From Larix sibirica (lineage: Eukaryota; Streptophyta; Pinopsida; Pinales; Pinaceae): a stretch of DNA of 36,904 bases. Location: NCBI GenBank assembly GCA_004151065.3, contig NWUY0304359112.1:1-36904 (forward strand). Direction: 5' to 3'. A program made the translations under genes and the position numbers. The notes under the pieces are model-generated. The model saw only the letters and a list, made by a program, of their open reading frames with translations. It searched no databases and was not told where the DNA came from. Positions 9,380 to 20,419 of the stretch are shown here, one piece after another (position 1 is the stretch's first letter; every line of letters starts with the position of its first letter).

Positions 9380-10026
9380 ACCCGCGATAGGCGTTTATTC
9401 CACTTGTTATTGGTAGATTAAGTTAGTTGGTTGGGGTCAATAGAATATATGGCGAGGGATGGGTCGGAGAATAAATGAACGAATTACCTGAACGGAGTCA
9501 AGTTAAAGCAAGCCCACCAAGCCTAACCTACCTCAGGGAGGAGGAATAGGTAGAGACATTCAGGGAGAGGATATATTGAACAGGTGCTACCAAAAAGTGA
9601 TACGCAAAGGTGGTGTTACAATGAGGGGCTACCAACAGGGTAGGGGCTAGACAGTGATGCTACGAACGAATATTTGCAATCACTAGGTTAGCAATTGTCA
9701 CACCCATTCCAAGTTACCACCAGACGCGAGATATGATGTTCCAAGTTTTGACAGGATATCAATTGAGTTAACCCACCAAGTTGGTTAAGTTGTACTCCCG
9801 GAATAACTCACTAACTATCGGCCTCACTTACCATACCTGAACTGACTGGACCTCACAGAATAATTACGGTACAAGCCATGATAATACTGTACCTGATAAG
9901 ACCGGTAGTTTACCCCACCCCGTTGATCACAGAATACTTACTTAATTAAGATGCTGGTACCCATATTTGTTACCGGCCGAGCGTTCCCAGAATACGATTG
10001 ATTCATTTATACAGCATTGCTAGGAG
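9380..10026. other. Gene-less spacer with GTTACC/ACCAAG-rich degenerate sequence
   Basis: No gene. From about 9690 the sequence is full of CCAAGTTACC, CCCACCAAGTTGG and GGTACAAGCC words, early members of the repeat family that continues at 10.5-10.9 kb. Confidence 0.45.
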
Positions 10027-10924
10027 ATGTTTCCCTTCAATTTAGTACCATATAAACCCAGTCTTTCTTACCTAAAAGCGCATTGTGATAAAATGTTTTC
10101 ATTTTCATTACACATAGCAAGCCATGGATGCCCAAGAGACCCAAGCCCAGCATTTATTCAACGTTACCTGTTCTCAATAACATGTGCCCAGTCAGTTGTG
10201 ACATCTTTTACCAGTAAGTTCGATGTGCACAGGAGCTTATTCTATGTGCTAGAACAATTTAGAATACCCCATTGCTCAGTAAGGAGGAATGTAGATACCA
10301 CCTTACATATACTTACATTACTTTTTTACCAAGAGGTAGCAGTTTTATCTTTGTGCAGTACCCATTACAGAGCCACCGTTACCTGTTTTCAACGGCGTGG
10401 ACAGGAGGTAGTTTTGTTTTTTGTGGTGCTTCCTTGTGCGTGAACAGCTTATCTTCATGCCCAGGAGGTAATTCCCTTGTTGGGCACCAGTCACAATAGT
10501 TGCGCCATTACTCGGCATTAACCCATTACTGATTACACCCATTGCTTTGAAAGAATAAATACCAAGTAGGTAAAGACATACCTGCTTTGAATAGTATAGT
10601 ACCAGGAGACCAAAGAAAGGGAGCCCCTACTACCCCCCTCCCCGAGGACACAGAAAATAAAAGGACCAGGTACAATAATGATCCCGCATTCAGCAGCCAG
10701 CCGCTACAGCCTATTTGCTTTTACTTTTTGCATAATATAATTCTATACCTTACTGTAAAAGCTCTCGTCCTGATGCCCCCTTACCTCACCGGATCGTACT
10801 AGCAAATACCTCATTGTATAGGACCAGTACCAGCCAAGATAGTACTATCACTGCGAAGACCAGCCCATATGAGAGTACCTTACTGAACCGGTAGCAAGCA
10901 AGATAGTACGAGCCGTGATAAGCC
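9869..10924. repeat. Dispersed GTACCAGCCAAGATAGTAC family, three copies
   Basis: Related segments lie at 9869-9901 (starting GTACAAGCCATGATAATACT), 10827-10861 (starting GTACCAGCCAAGATAGTACT) and 10891-10924 (starting GTAGCAAGCAAGATAGTACG). Each is followed within about 15 bp by a GATAAGA/GCGAAGA/GATAAGC word. The last two copies are only 64 bp apart. Their antisense reads as similar Thr-Ile-Leu-Ala-Thr-Gly peptides. This fits duplication followed by divergence. Confidence 0.65.
10027..10443 (+). CDS. Hypothetical ORF of 138 codons, probably not a gene
   Basis: Begins ATG at 10027 with MFPFNLVPYKPSLSYLKAHC and is rich in Phe, Ser, Leu and Cys throughout, ending in a hydrophobic VVLFFVVLPCA. 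No family is recognised, and there is no upstream signal or neighbouring gene. The second half crosses TTACC/CCATTAC-type degenerate repeats. The length is within what chance gives in a window of this size. Confidence 0.13.
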   Translation: MFPFNLVPYKPSLSYLKAHCDKMFSFSLHIASHGCPRDPSPAFIQRYLFSITCAQSVVTSFTSKFDVHRSLFYVLEQFRIPHCSVRRNVDTTLHILTLLFYQEVAVLSLCSTHYRATVTCFQRRGQEVVLFFVVLPCA

Positions 10925-11207
10925 TTCCCTTCTTATTACAAGACAAGATTGTTGATCTATCCACTATGATATATTGGAAGCGGGGTTGATTGCAAGGGTA
11001 ACAATGTAGTAGCGGGCTCGGTATAAAACAATCAATCCTCATAAACCAGGGGGTGTTGGCGTGATAATGGCTAAACCAGTGCTTATTCTTAGTCCGGGGT
11101 CGTGATGCGGGGGTAGTAAAAGTAGGTGCAAGCATAAATGGCCATAAGTGTCCTATTGAAAATAAAGGGGTAGATGTATTCTGGTAACCGGAATATAAGG
11201 GAAACAC
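10848..11207 (-). CDS. Hypothetical ORF of 119 codons, probably not a gene
   Basis: Open on the minus strand from 11207. The 3' third is antisense to the GTACCAGCCAAGATAGTAC repeats and encodes the peptide ARTILLATGSVRYSHMGWSS. The N-terminal part (Pro, Ser, Phe-rich) shows no motif. It is kept only as a record of an open frame across repeat DNA. Confidence 0.1.
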   Translation of the reverse strand: MFPLYSGYQNTSTPLFSIGHLWPFMLAPTFTTPASRPRTKNKHWFSHYHANTPWFMRIDCFIPSPLLHCYPCNQPRFQYIIVDRSTILSCNKKGRLITARTILLATGSVRYSHMGWSSQ

Positions 11208-11832
11208 GAAGATGAACGACAGCTAATTTGAAGGAGGGTGTTAGCGTAGCCTGAAGTTTGACCGCCTGGGGCTTAACCATTCATCCATTCAAAATTCATT
11301 CGTGCATTCAAAGTCCGAGGTAGCCTAAAACATCGATGCATGTAATCTTTCGCGGTTCGTGGGCCTGGTAGGGCGCTCGACCGTTAGGGCCGCCATCGGT
11401 TTTGGGGGATGTTGTTTGTTGCGTTACCTGATTACTTCCTGCGTTTCCTTCAATCGAGTGCGCTATTTTTTATTTTCTTTTATTTATCTCGGGGTGTATG
11501 TGGGGTGGTGAAAGCCGGGTATCGCGGGGCCCCTTATCCTTCCTCTTGGCCGATGGTTACGTGTGGTTGGATTAGTGGTAACTCGCTCCTTATTTATTAT
11601 CCCAGACTACTAATACGTTGGAACTGGCTCTCCTGGATGTATAAGTTGTAACTATCCTCCCCGGAATACTAACTAAATAAATTAATAAAATCCAATAAAT
11701 CAAAGCCTCTCCAGAAATATGGGTTTGTAGCGTATGGAACGGAATGCGGACTGTGCCTTCCTGGGTTACGTGGACTGGGCAGAAGGTGTCGGTGGGCTAT
11801 GTGAGGTGCACAGGATCATTTATATTATTATT
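11208..11832. other. Gene-less spacer
   Basis: An 80-codon hydrophobic ORF (11409-11651) and other short frames are present, none with a motif. Nothing else is recognised. Confidence 0.4.
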
Positions 11833-12420
11833 TTAAGCAACACCAGTTGAACCAAAAGCAGACCAAGCAGGACTCCAAGCAAAAGCTTGAGGACATAAAG
11901 CAAGTAGGTAATCCGAGGTGGATGCAACAATTAGAATACTCTCTCCTAAGGCTGCTGTTATAATCATGGGGCAGACACCACAATCAAGGGTCTCCTGGCT
12001 GGCTCACTTTCCTGGCTCACTGTAGTAATACTCTAAAAGGTAGTAAGTACAACAATAAGGTATGAATTATTAGATCCTCCCCCAAGCAAGAGGAGAAACA
12101 ATCATAGATTCCAAGCAGGAGAATCAATCCAGAAGCAATATCAATTGAATTAGCAGTTAAAGGAGCAGCTGTATCAGCCCAGCAGAAATTGAAACGGCAT
12201 AATCATTCCCCCCAGCAGCCTAAGCAGCAAAAGGACCAGCACAAGGCAAAGCACAAGTTGTTGAAGCGGCATAACCAGTTATCGGATCATTTACAAGAGC
12301 ATTTCCCCCCCCCATAGCAGCATCATAACTAGCAGTAGCAGCAGTTGGACACGTTTATTCTTTGGAACAGTTATTAGGGCACGGTCATTCCAATAAGCAT
12401 CAGTCCCGGCATATACCCAG
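11833..12420 (-). repeat. Ala/Gly/Thr-rich repeat-family block B
   Basis: On the minus strand, from about 12351, this reads PTAATASYDAAMGGGNALVN, then ITGYAASTTCALPC, an in-frame TAG at 12220-12222, then AAGGNDYAVSISAG. After frame changes it ends in AFAWSPAWSAFGSTGVA before a TAA at 11833-11835. SPAW recurs near 12.1 kb. On the plus strand the same DNA shows GAAACGGCATAA, GAAGCGGCATAA and CAGCAGTAGCAGCAG words. It shares composition and motifs with blocks A, C, D and E. Stops and shifts show that it is not an intact gene. Confidence 0.5.
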
Positions 12421-12432
12421 CAGCACTACGTT

Positions 12433-12625
12433 TTGACCTCATCTATCGCTCAAGCACTCGTCGTTGTTAACTCGTTGTCACTGTCACTGGTTCGTGGTTC
12501 ACTTCACCAAGTTCGTAGTGTTCAACTGTGCTATCGGCAGCTCAACCACAGGCTTGTTCGCCACTCGTTATCAACTGGTTCTCAACTCGGCAGTTGCGAC
12601 TCGTTCGTTCTCAACTCGTTAATCA
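12433..12625. repeat. Degenerate AACTCGTT array
   Basis: Variants of (CA)ACTCGTT and GGTTCGTGG/GTTCGTAG recur about every 15-25 bp (for example around 12456, 12469, 12490, 12509, 12552, 12565, 12581, 12598 and 12612). A plus-strand frame across it gives a Ser/Leu/Val-rich peptide, an effect of the repeat. It is a slippage-type array with no fixed period. Confidence 0.7.
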
Positions 12626-12639
12626 ATGGGGAGTTGTTT

Positions 12640-12900
12640 TCTCTCTTTCTCTGTGATCGTCCCCCGGAGGGCATCATGGAAAGGTGAAGAAAGCAAGCCC
12701 TCTTCTTTGTTCGTCCTGAAGTTGACTCCCTCCCGGATTGACTGCCTGACTATTGGCTTCACTCACCTCATTGTTCCATCCCATATAGTCTCGTGTAACC
12801 TTGCTCAATTGTCAGTAGCGGGCAAACGCAAGGGAAAAAGTGTATGTCCTGGTTTACAGGGGTAAGCGGATATATAAAGCTTCCAGGGCGGGTAAAATAA
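12640..12900. other. Gene-less spacer
   Basis: Two overlapping ORFs of about 80 codons end here, with no motif. Nothing else is seen. Confidence 0.4.
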
Positions 12901-13710
12901 AGTGTCACATGTGAGAATATATGTATGATTTTTGGCTCCACATAGAAGAACTATCTAAGTTGCCATTTAGTTTTTATGAATTGCATGTGGTTTAAAACCA
13001 ATGGATTATTGAGCAGGTGGCTCTTTTAAAACCCTTTGAATTTGAACGAAGCAGTCCTTTCAAGTTATTTGGAAGACCTATGTCAATTTGCTTTTACTTT
13101 CTTCTTGCAAAGCCACTACTATTGATTCAGTCATTTACATTTGAATGAGATGGGGCATGGTAGCTTAGATATGGGCAGTTCTTTATTCACATGAAACTTT
13201 CATTTTTTTAATACTTTTTACTATTTCCTCTTCTTATGATGTCATTCCCCATACACAACGAGTTATTTGGAACATGACAAGTGACATGTATATAGTAAAT
13301 ATTTTATAGATATGTAGTGGCAGATATGCGAGTAATACGTAGAGATGCAAGTTTATCTGTATAGAAAGCTCCAGAAGGAAGGTCTTGCAGGACTGCAGAG
13401 ATCTTCCTTTAGTTATTGAACAACGCCCTTATCCATTGGCTGCTATGGAGGTGGCCTTATACCTCAATTTTATACAGGGCAGAAACAACTTGAGACCTCT
13501 ACAAATACTACTCTATTTATCATTTACTGTAATGATACTTGCCTCTTTGTTCAACGCTCCCCATACCCCCCTTTATAGGGCAGGTGGTGTAATCTCCAGA
13601 ATGCATGCAAGTGGAAAAACAAGTTCAACTTTAACAATGAATTTCTTTTATATTATTCATATTTGGAAGTGGTTGTACTTAACCTTCTAGGTTTGACTTA
13701 TACACTTGGC
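12901..13710. other. AT-rich nuclear-like segment with a possible exon remnant
   Basis: The texture changes to AT-rich DNA with TTTTTTAAT and TTATTTGGAA words, unlike the AAGG-type spacer on both sides. After a TCTTGCAG (a possible splice-acceptor remnant) at about 13383-13390 a plus-strand frame reads DCRDLPLVIEQRPYPLAAME, which looks like ordinary coding sequence, before running into a hydrophobic tail that ends at 13690. No family is recognised. Capture of nuclear DNA is inferred from texture only. Confidence 0.3.
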
Positions 13711-13942
13711 CTTGCCTATGAAAATTTTATTTATTATTATTTATTTGGACTTCACAGCATAGATATATAGATATGCAAGTTTGGTCGAGCCTCTATCAAC
13801 ACTTACTGCTGACCTTTTTTTGGATGCTCCCTCCATTGGATCACTTATGGATCACTTACGTAGTAGATTACTCCTATTAAGCCCATTGGATTAGCCCCAA
13901 GCCTTAACTAACCCATAGAGGTATAGGTTAACTTATAGGTAT

Positions 13943-14206
13943 ATGGAACTTATCGTAAGGAGACCTTACCTCTTCTTCGTTGTAGAACCTAATATGGTCC
14001 TCGTTAGTGGGAACATCCCAATCACACACACAGAGTCAGGTTTCCTTTCTTATTGGTTTTATAGCGAGATCAAACACACAGTCTGGTGTATTGTCTATAC
14101 GGGATCAAACCTCACGGGAGAACTATCCAACCTCATTATGGGAAAAAGTATAGGCTATCCAATATGGATTTCACATAATAATATGTATTTACTCAATATG
14201 TGCTAG
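13943..14206 (+). CDS. Hypothetical ORF of 87 codons
   Basis: Starts ATG with MELIVRRPYLFFVVEPNMVL and ends TAG. The composition is balanced, and it contains VYTGSNLTGELSNLIMGKS. There is no transmembrane segment of full length and no motif I recognise. No ribosome-binding or promoter signal is evident, which would not be expected in a plant mitochondrion anyway. The isolated position among spacer favours a chance ORF. Confidence 0.15.
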   Translation: MELIVRRPYLFFVVEPNMVLVSGNIPITHTESGFLSYWFYSEIKHTVWCIVYTGSNLTGELSNLIMGKSIGYPIWISHNNMYLLNMC

Positions 14207-14690
14207 TATAGGTATGTATATAAATTCAATTCAATTGAAACGTCTATATGGCCAGTACAACCAGTAGTACCCTTAAGAGAGCTAACTAAGGCAAGTAGTA
14301 GGGAACAGTGCTATTTCAAATACTAATTCTTGGCATCCATCCATTATAGGTACGTGTGTTCAAGTGAGTTCGAGGGTCTAGGGCTTTGGTTCCTAATTGT
14401 TTTAGTAAGAGTTCGAGGTATAGTTTTAGTTCAATGGTTTTCGTCGGGATCGAGGGTCAAGGAATGGGGGTTGCATCAATGACAGGCACTGACCTTAAGT
14501 CACTGACTAGCTATTGGCGAGCTCCTGATAAACTGAAATATATTCAAGCTAAGCATCGGCATCAATACTTGGATCACTTATTGGCTATCGTCGACCTCTT
14601 TATTAGTTCACAGACAGACACAGTAACTTTTTGCTTAAGCCAACCAAGATACTTTCCGCCTTGAACCTTTTGTTGTGTTATCTATGATAC
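14207..14690. other. Spacer with degenerate GTTCGAGG words
   Basis: GAGTTCGAGG and TCGAGGGTC variants recur at about 14368, 14411 and 14450, with GTTTTAGT words between them, a small diverged array. The 92-codon ORF at 14386-14664 crosses it, begins at TTG and has no motif. Confidence 0.45.
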
Positions 14691-16200
14691 AACGAATGAG
14701 AAGATGCCACCAAGTTAACCCCATCCCACAGATGTCATGAGTCCCAAGAGCTCACCTTTGAAAATATCCAGCCCACCTAGGGACAATGGAATACCTGGCC
14801 CAGACACTAAGAAGTTTGCTTCGAACAGATACGGGGATAGCGGGTAGGGTATTTATTGCTGCATCGATCGGACGAGGGAAGGGTTATATGAAAACGCTTC
14901 TCTTGATACCTGAACTTTTCAATTCTTTATATATGTTATTTATTTCCGCTTTTTCATTATAGAATAAGAATGTTCTTGCCTTTATTTTAAGGGAATAGGG
15001 GCATTTTATCAGAGGGTAATATATTCCCATCTGGATACGTTATCTTTTCTTTTTCAATTTACCATCCCGCATATAAAGGTGTCTTGTCCCTGTACCATGA
15101 AAAAGCCTTAGGATAAGCCCTACTAGTATGCTTAGTAAGCCGCCCATATGGACACTACCTCTACGCTCTGCCTTATAGTACATACACTTTTTTGATCTGA
15201 GTGAAGACCATCTTAAGTTGTTGTATAGAAGGAACTACAAGACAAGTTGGTTGTTACTGTATCTTCTGCTGTCGGATCTACCAGTTTTTAAGAATGCCAT
15301 TTTTCCAATAACGTTTCACACTATTGACTAGGGATGCCTCACTGGGATTGCTGACTTGGTATTACTGGCTTTTAGCAGGCGTTGTCCACCGGAAATACGA
15401 AGAAATATTATTTATTGCGGGATTTGAAAAGGATTGAGAACTTAATAATATGCTTATGCCGCTGGACAGAAGGAACGGCCATAGGGAGGTGAGGCGCGAA
15501 AAGCCCAGCGGTGAGGGGCGCTCCAACAGGCGGACAAATATATACTTACCCAAGAGATAAGGAAAGATCAGTTACCCATAGTTGTTATTCAGTAAGTTCT
15601 CCAGAGTTGTTTTGTTTATTCTCCAGTCGCATCCAGTTCGCCTGCCCAGCATACATCCATCAGTCAAAGCCAGAAAGCAGTGCTAGGAGGTCGGTGAATA
15701 GAGCATACATATCTAGATATCCTGTTGCCCCTTCTCAGCACACAACAGGCAGCTGCCCATAGATTTCGAACCATAAGGAAAGGCACGTTAAAAAAAAAAA
15801 TATATTATTTTAGGGCGCCGAGGCATAACTACTCCTTTCATCGAGAGCTGAAAGCATATTTTATATGAATTAATTAACTATACCCTTTAGGAATGTTTCT
15901 AAATTATATCCGGTATGCCCTAAGTATTTATTGGGTGGGGGTACCTCGGGTCAATGCCGGGAAATAATTCAACATTGGGACCTACCTTTTATATACATTC
16001 TATTCTATTCTCCCGCTTCGCACCCTCATCAATCCATCTTACTGGTCTGTTAACTATTTTATGAGTCCGGGCTCCTCATTTACCAGCTATAGCCCCAGGC
16101 GGGAGACAGGGAATCGCGTTACAACCTGCTGCTTTCTATGCATTGCCTAATTCATACTTTTTACTGGCCGGGTGAGTTACTACGTTCTTTTGCATTAAAA
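14691..16200. other. Gene-less spacer
   Basis: I see no gene. Short ORFs (15362-15553 minus, 15511-15762 plus) overlap each other and lack motifs. A run of ten A bases lies at about 15791. No RNA gene fold was recognised. Confidence 0.45.
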
Positions 16201-16204
16201 CTAT

Positions 16205-16228
16205 ATGCCCTGCCTCCGGGCGGGGTAT
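16205..16228. other. Stable hairpin with UNCG-type tetraloop
   Basis: Arms 16205-16214 (ATGCCCTGCC) and 16219-16228 (GGCGGGGTAT) pair over 10 positions: eight Watson-Crick and two G-U (16207/16226 and 16211/16222). The loop TCCG is closed by C-G, so as RNA it is a member of the UNCG tetraloop class, which is unusually stable. A T-rich run (TTTTATTTAT) follows at once. On the plus strand this has the look of a bacterial-type terminator. In plant mitochondria such stem-loops more often mark mRNA 3' ends. Confidence 0.6.
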
Positions 16229-17040
16229 TTTATTTATAAGTGTTATCTCACTGACCTTAGGTTGGGCAATAAATAAGTTCCTCAGAACCAGATGGCGCAT
16301 ATAACCTATGAACCCTATCTATTACGACATTTTATTTATCTGAAAGGCAGGCGTTTGGGGAGGAGCGAGGATATTAAGTTTCTCGTCCGAGGGAGGAGGG
16401 CGAGGAAACGAGCCACTCAACCAAAGAGAGAGTATTTTTAGTTCCAACCCTTGACTTTGGAATTAAGGCAGGCGCACAGGCCTAAGGCAGACGGACTATT
16501 ATTAATGAATCAATAGGTGCCGACAGTAAAGGCAGTAGTGAGTAAGGCGGCAGTTCCAAGAGAAAAAAAAAGGTTCAATAATACTTACGTTTCCGTTAAT
16601 GCGGCTTTCCCGTCCCAGGTATTCCCTAAAAGCAAGGCACAGGGTGGTATGGTTTTATTCAGGAAACACTTGTCAAAGGGGGCGAATAAGTCGTAAGGTA
16701 AAGAAGGCAAATAATAAGGTCTATAAAAGCCCGCCCAATCAGCCTGTGAACTCATTGATTCTTCTGGGCTCCGTACAAAAAATTGAATCCGTTTATCGAG
16801 GCTTAACCACTTTGTAATGCCCCTTCAATCAAAATTTCCAAAACTTCCACTTCTCCTCACCCAGGAACACCTTGTAGGGTAGGCACTACAGAACCTCCTA
16901 CCTTCGTTGTTCAACACTAACTAGTTACTTATATTGCTTACTGGGGACTGCTTATCTTATATTATCATAAAAGACGGACGGAATGATCCAGCCTTACCCC
17001 TCCTTACTTAAGTGAATGCTTGCTATCTACCTGTAACCCT
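16229..17040. other. Gene-less spacer
   Basis: A 72-codon basic ORF (16599-16817) is present without a recognisable motif. Nothing else is seen. Confidence 0.4.
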
Positions 17041-17490
17041 TTACTTACCGCCTTCCCTTATAAACCGGGTACCACATAGAAAAACCCTATGGGTACTGCT
17101 ATGGATATGCTCCTACTTATAATGCCTGCTACGGATAATTACCCACCTTGAAGACCTATACCTTTTAACCCTAGACCAGAATGAATGCTTTGGAGGGACC
17201 AACTATAGACCTGGATACCCGGGATAGGACGGAATGGCATGAAACCAACAACTTTACCTTTTTTGTTACCATGCAACCTATCCACCTGAAGACCTATACC
17301 TATTTGAACTATACCACTTGGATAAATTAATCTTAGAAGGTCCTGCTAGTTAATTATCCGTCCGGGATGATGGCATGGAGGTACATACTTAGAACCTTTA
17401 CTATGATGCTGACTCTTAAATATGTCCACCTATAGACCTATTTCCCTAAACCACTTGAGGAATGAATGCACTTAGTGAGTCGGGACTGCT
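17041..17490. repeat. ~140-bp degenerate tandem repeat, about three units
   Basis: The anchor CCACCTTGAAGACCTATACC (17143) recurs as CCACCTGAAGACCTATACC (17282) and CCACCTATAGACCTATTT (17426), offsets 139 and 144. Other parts recur with looser offsets: GAATGAATGC (about 17180 and 17460), ATGGCATG (17235 and 17370) and CTGCTA(C/G)...AATTA (17127 and 17343). A plus-strand reading before the first anchor is Tyr/Gly-rich (GYCYGYAPTYNACYG) but runs into stops. The units are well diverged, so the duplication is old. Confidence 0.65.
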
Positions 17491-18228
17491 ATTAAAAAGA
17501 AGGCATCTACATCGGTTCCCAACAAACAGAAAATAAGCCATCCATTTCCTTTTCCTTGCCAATTGCATAGTAAAACTACTGGGTCTGTGTTGAAGGTGAC
17601 TCGGTTATTTTATAAGGAACTCCTTCTCTCGGGGCAATGCCCGGCGGGCTACTTCTGGCAATGATTGGCTGTCGGATCCTTCCTAATGGGTCGTATGGAG
17701 GTGAGCTTACATAATGGGAAAGATAATGTGGGGCGTGTATGCGGGGCTTGATGCGTGTAATAGTAATGGCAGTATGAGTACATGTGATCTGTTGTTGTCT
17801 GTCGTTTAATGATCGTAACGTGAGACTCTCTTTATCGGGACGTGATATGTAATAGTATGTTAATAACTTTGTTCTATAACTACGTGGGGTAGTTGTCTAT
17901 ATGAAGTACAAGTCGTAAATATGAAGCCCCAGTTATACCAGGTAAGTATGCTCTATAACAACCGGGGAGATAAATGAACCACCCGCCCTTGTCATCGCTA
18001 TTTCCAACGCCAATAACAATCAACATCGAAGTTGCTATGCATTGATAAAACCTCCATCGGTAAGCAAATCTCATTGAAACACGTACCTTATTGGGTAAGA
18101 TACCTGATTGGAAAATACCTTATTGTAAACATCACCCACATCCATCCTGTGCACGTCGAACCGGTAACACACAATAATCATTCGGAAAAGGGCATTCCTG
18201 CATCATCATATGGCATTATTTATTATTC
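17491..18228. other. Gene-less spacer
   Basis: Nothing recognisable. GTAATAGTAATGGCAG/GTGTATGCGGGG words near 17730-17830 look weakly repetitive. Two overlapping short ORFs around 17880-18259 lack motifs. Confidence 0.4.
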
Positions 18229-18239
18229 CCGGGAGCGTT

Positions 18240-18400
18240 ATTCCGAGCATAAGCATTAGAAAACATCTATTGGACCCATTTATGCTTCATGATCGGACCT
18301 AGTTAGTTATATGTACATGGGCAGTTCACGTAATTACAATGAGCAGTAATAAACGGTTATTTGGAAACGGGCTTATTCCCAACAGCAGCAATTGAACTGG
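18240..18400 (-). repeat. Repeat-family block C
   Basis: ATTCCGAGCATAAGCATT at 18240-18257 matches block A with one mismatch, and its minus strand reads SNAYARNNAPGNN, parallel to SNAYAGNAFSS in block A. A second piece near 18365-18405 reads TESNDSSSIAAVGN on the minus strand. Stops separate the two parts. Confidence 0.45.
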
Positions 18401-18405
18401 AATCA

Positions 18406-19060
18406 TTTGACTCTGTAGCGTATCGACTTCTTCCCTCGGTATAAGAAGGATATAACGATAAAGAAGGATAGGTAGAAGTATACCCAGCGGCATAACCCCA
18501 TTCCCGAGACGATCTGCTGTATAAGATAGACTCTCTGATCTCTGTAGCCTAGACGAGAAGATCCTAGTCGACTCCGAACCCATTGGCCATCATTTTGAAG
18601 TCCCCGCCCAGCCATGACCTCTCATTAGCTTAGACGATCCGGGAGGGACTAAGATCGTATCATCTAAATTAAGAAGGAATAATCAATCAATGGAGACTCT
18701 AGTCACCAAGTTCAAAGTGACGAACGAAAGAGAATGAATAAGTTATGATTCTAATTGTGACATAAAAGTGTACGATTTCTGATGACAAGAATGGATGAAA
18801 GATAAGGCAAGAGAGAGAATCTTAGTTAAATGAAAATATTTATATACTATACGGAACGGAAAGTGGTTTAAGTCATATAACTGACTTTCAGCTTTCTCTT
18901 CAATCTAATTTGGAATCGGGATAAAGGTTCTTACATCATTGATGAAAGTGATAAAAAAAAAGAGATAGATTCTCTCTTATAGGGACTAAGATCATCTCTT
19001 AAGGTTGAACGGGTCCTAAATGGCATATAATGGGGACTGCACTAAGCTTTATCTGTTAAT
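18406..19060. other. Gene-less spacer
   Basis: Two overlapping minus-strand ORFs (18326-18615) lack motifs. GGGACTAAGATC occurs twice (about 18645 and 18983), and a short AAGAGA...TCTCTT inverted repeat sits near 18960. Confidence 0.4.
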
Positions 19061-19075
19061 TCCAGAGATAGAGAT

Positions 19076-19120
19076 AGAGAGATCCACCATGCTTGCTTAA
19101 CCTTGATGGTGGTACTCTCT
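19076..19120. other. Long imperfect stem-loop
   Basis: The 5' arm 19076-19090 (AGAGAGATCCACCAT) pairs with the 3' arm 19106-19120 (ATGGTGGTACTCTCT). Seven base pairs next to the loop are perfect, then a two-base internal mismatch (TA opposite AT), then six more perfect pairs. The loop is 15 nt. No cloverleaf could be drawn around it, so it is not a tRNA. Stem-loops of this kind can end or stabilise plant mitochondrial transcripts, but no gene lies just upstream. Confidence 0.7.
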
Positions 19121-19129
19121 CCGGGATCA

Positions 19130-20415
19130 AATTAAATACACATGCTTGCTTCCACTATTACACTACCTTAATCTTACCCTATCGGAACTAATGTTCCTCT
19201 TCGGATATGCTTTGCTTGCTTTTTAGTGATTTGCCCTTTCTGAAAGATAGAATGAAAAAAATTTATGGGGAATATAAAAACTGGTAACGGAGAACACTAT
19301 TGCGGGTACATCCAACAGGTCACTTATTAGAGATTTAGTAAAGACAAGAAGTTGGGTGGTCGCGACTTATGCTCCACAGTGGCTAGGATGTCGGAGGTGG
19401 GTATAACTAATCAACGTTATTACTTGAAAATAAAAATGGCCATGTTAATTAACCTAAAAAAGTTGTTCTTCCTTGGAATGAGGGCCTTTGGCTCCTCCTG
19501 GTCAAAAGACTACTCCCCCCCATTACTCCCTACACGCGCTGAAGGAACATAGTTAATCTCCTTGGATACCCGAGGGAGTTAGTTCCCCCAGCACCATATG
19601 AGAGGGAGTTCAAGTTGTTATGATACCCGATATATTGAGTTCCACATCACACCATATGATGTGCCACATGGGACCAACACGGTACGGTATTACGGTACGG
19701 AATGATCGACACTTTGAATCACACCTCCTACCAGCTGTTAGTGAGTTAGTGACACCGTCACACCCATTTATTGAATCAACATATGCATAAATAAATATGT
19801 TACCATGGTTCCACCGAATTAGACACTAGGTTACCTCCAGTTATAACACTCAGTTCCCCAACAGCGAGCAGTTCACCTGATGCAGTTCACAGTTATTTAC
19901 AAATTACAACACCTGATCAGCGAACCGAAAGCAGCGAACCAACAGCCCGAAGTGGAGCAGCCTACCTAATATATTTTATTTTATCAGCGTTCAACTTCTG
20001 CCCACAGTTAACTTACCTGCTTATTTCTTTATCTTACTGCCTGAAAGATAAGATATAGACCTATTGGGCATCTCACAATCCACTAAGAACGCGGCTTAAA
20101 CCTAAGATCGACAAGAGCGCCGATTCATTGATTGACAGCCTACCCAGTGATAGGAGGGAGGGGAGGGGGAGGCTAAATGGAAAAACCAGTCGTGTCTCTC
20201 TGAACCAGGGTAGTTGGCAGGTGCGGATTGAACAGAAAGCGTGTCTACTATAATTGTTACCAACCCGGATGCTGGGGGATCTCAATACTTGGATTTCATA
20301 CCGGCCATTGAGTACTACCCTTATAAAGTAACCCCCCTTATTGAAACTACCTCCATCATTGAGTAAGATCTACGAATAACATAATCCCCAGCCAGGGTAA
20401 CCTATTTTCCTCTAT
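19130..20415. other. Gene-less spacer
   Basis: No gene. Tandem-like ACGGTACGG words (about 19680-19700) and diverged GCAGTTCAC/AGCGAACC words (19850-19950) are present. ORFs at 19352-19552 and 20073-20285 are short and without motifs. Confidence 0.45.
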
Positions 20416-20419
20416 TCAA

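Noticed and set aside
10907-10930. Group II intron domain V at GAGCCGTGATAAGCC
   Set aside because: It begins like domain V, but the opposing strand (GTAC...GTTC) and GAAA loop are absent.
12301-12316. Poly-C tract
   Set aside because: A homopolymer run only, possibly with sequencing error. No functional reading.
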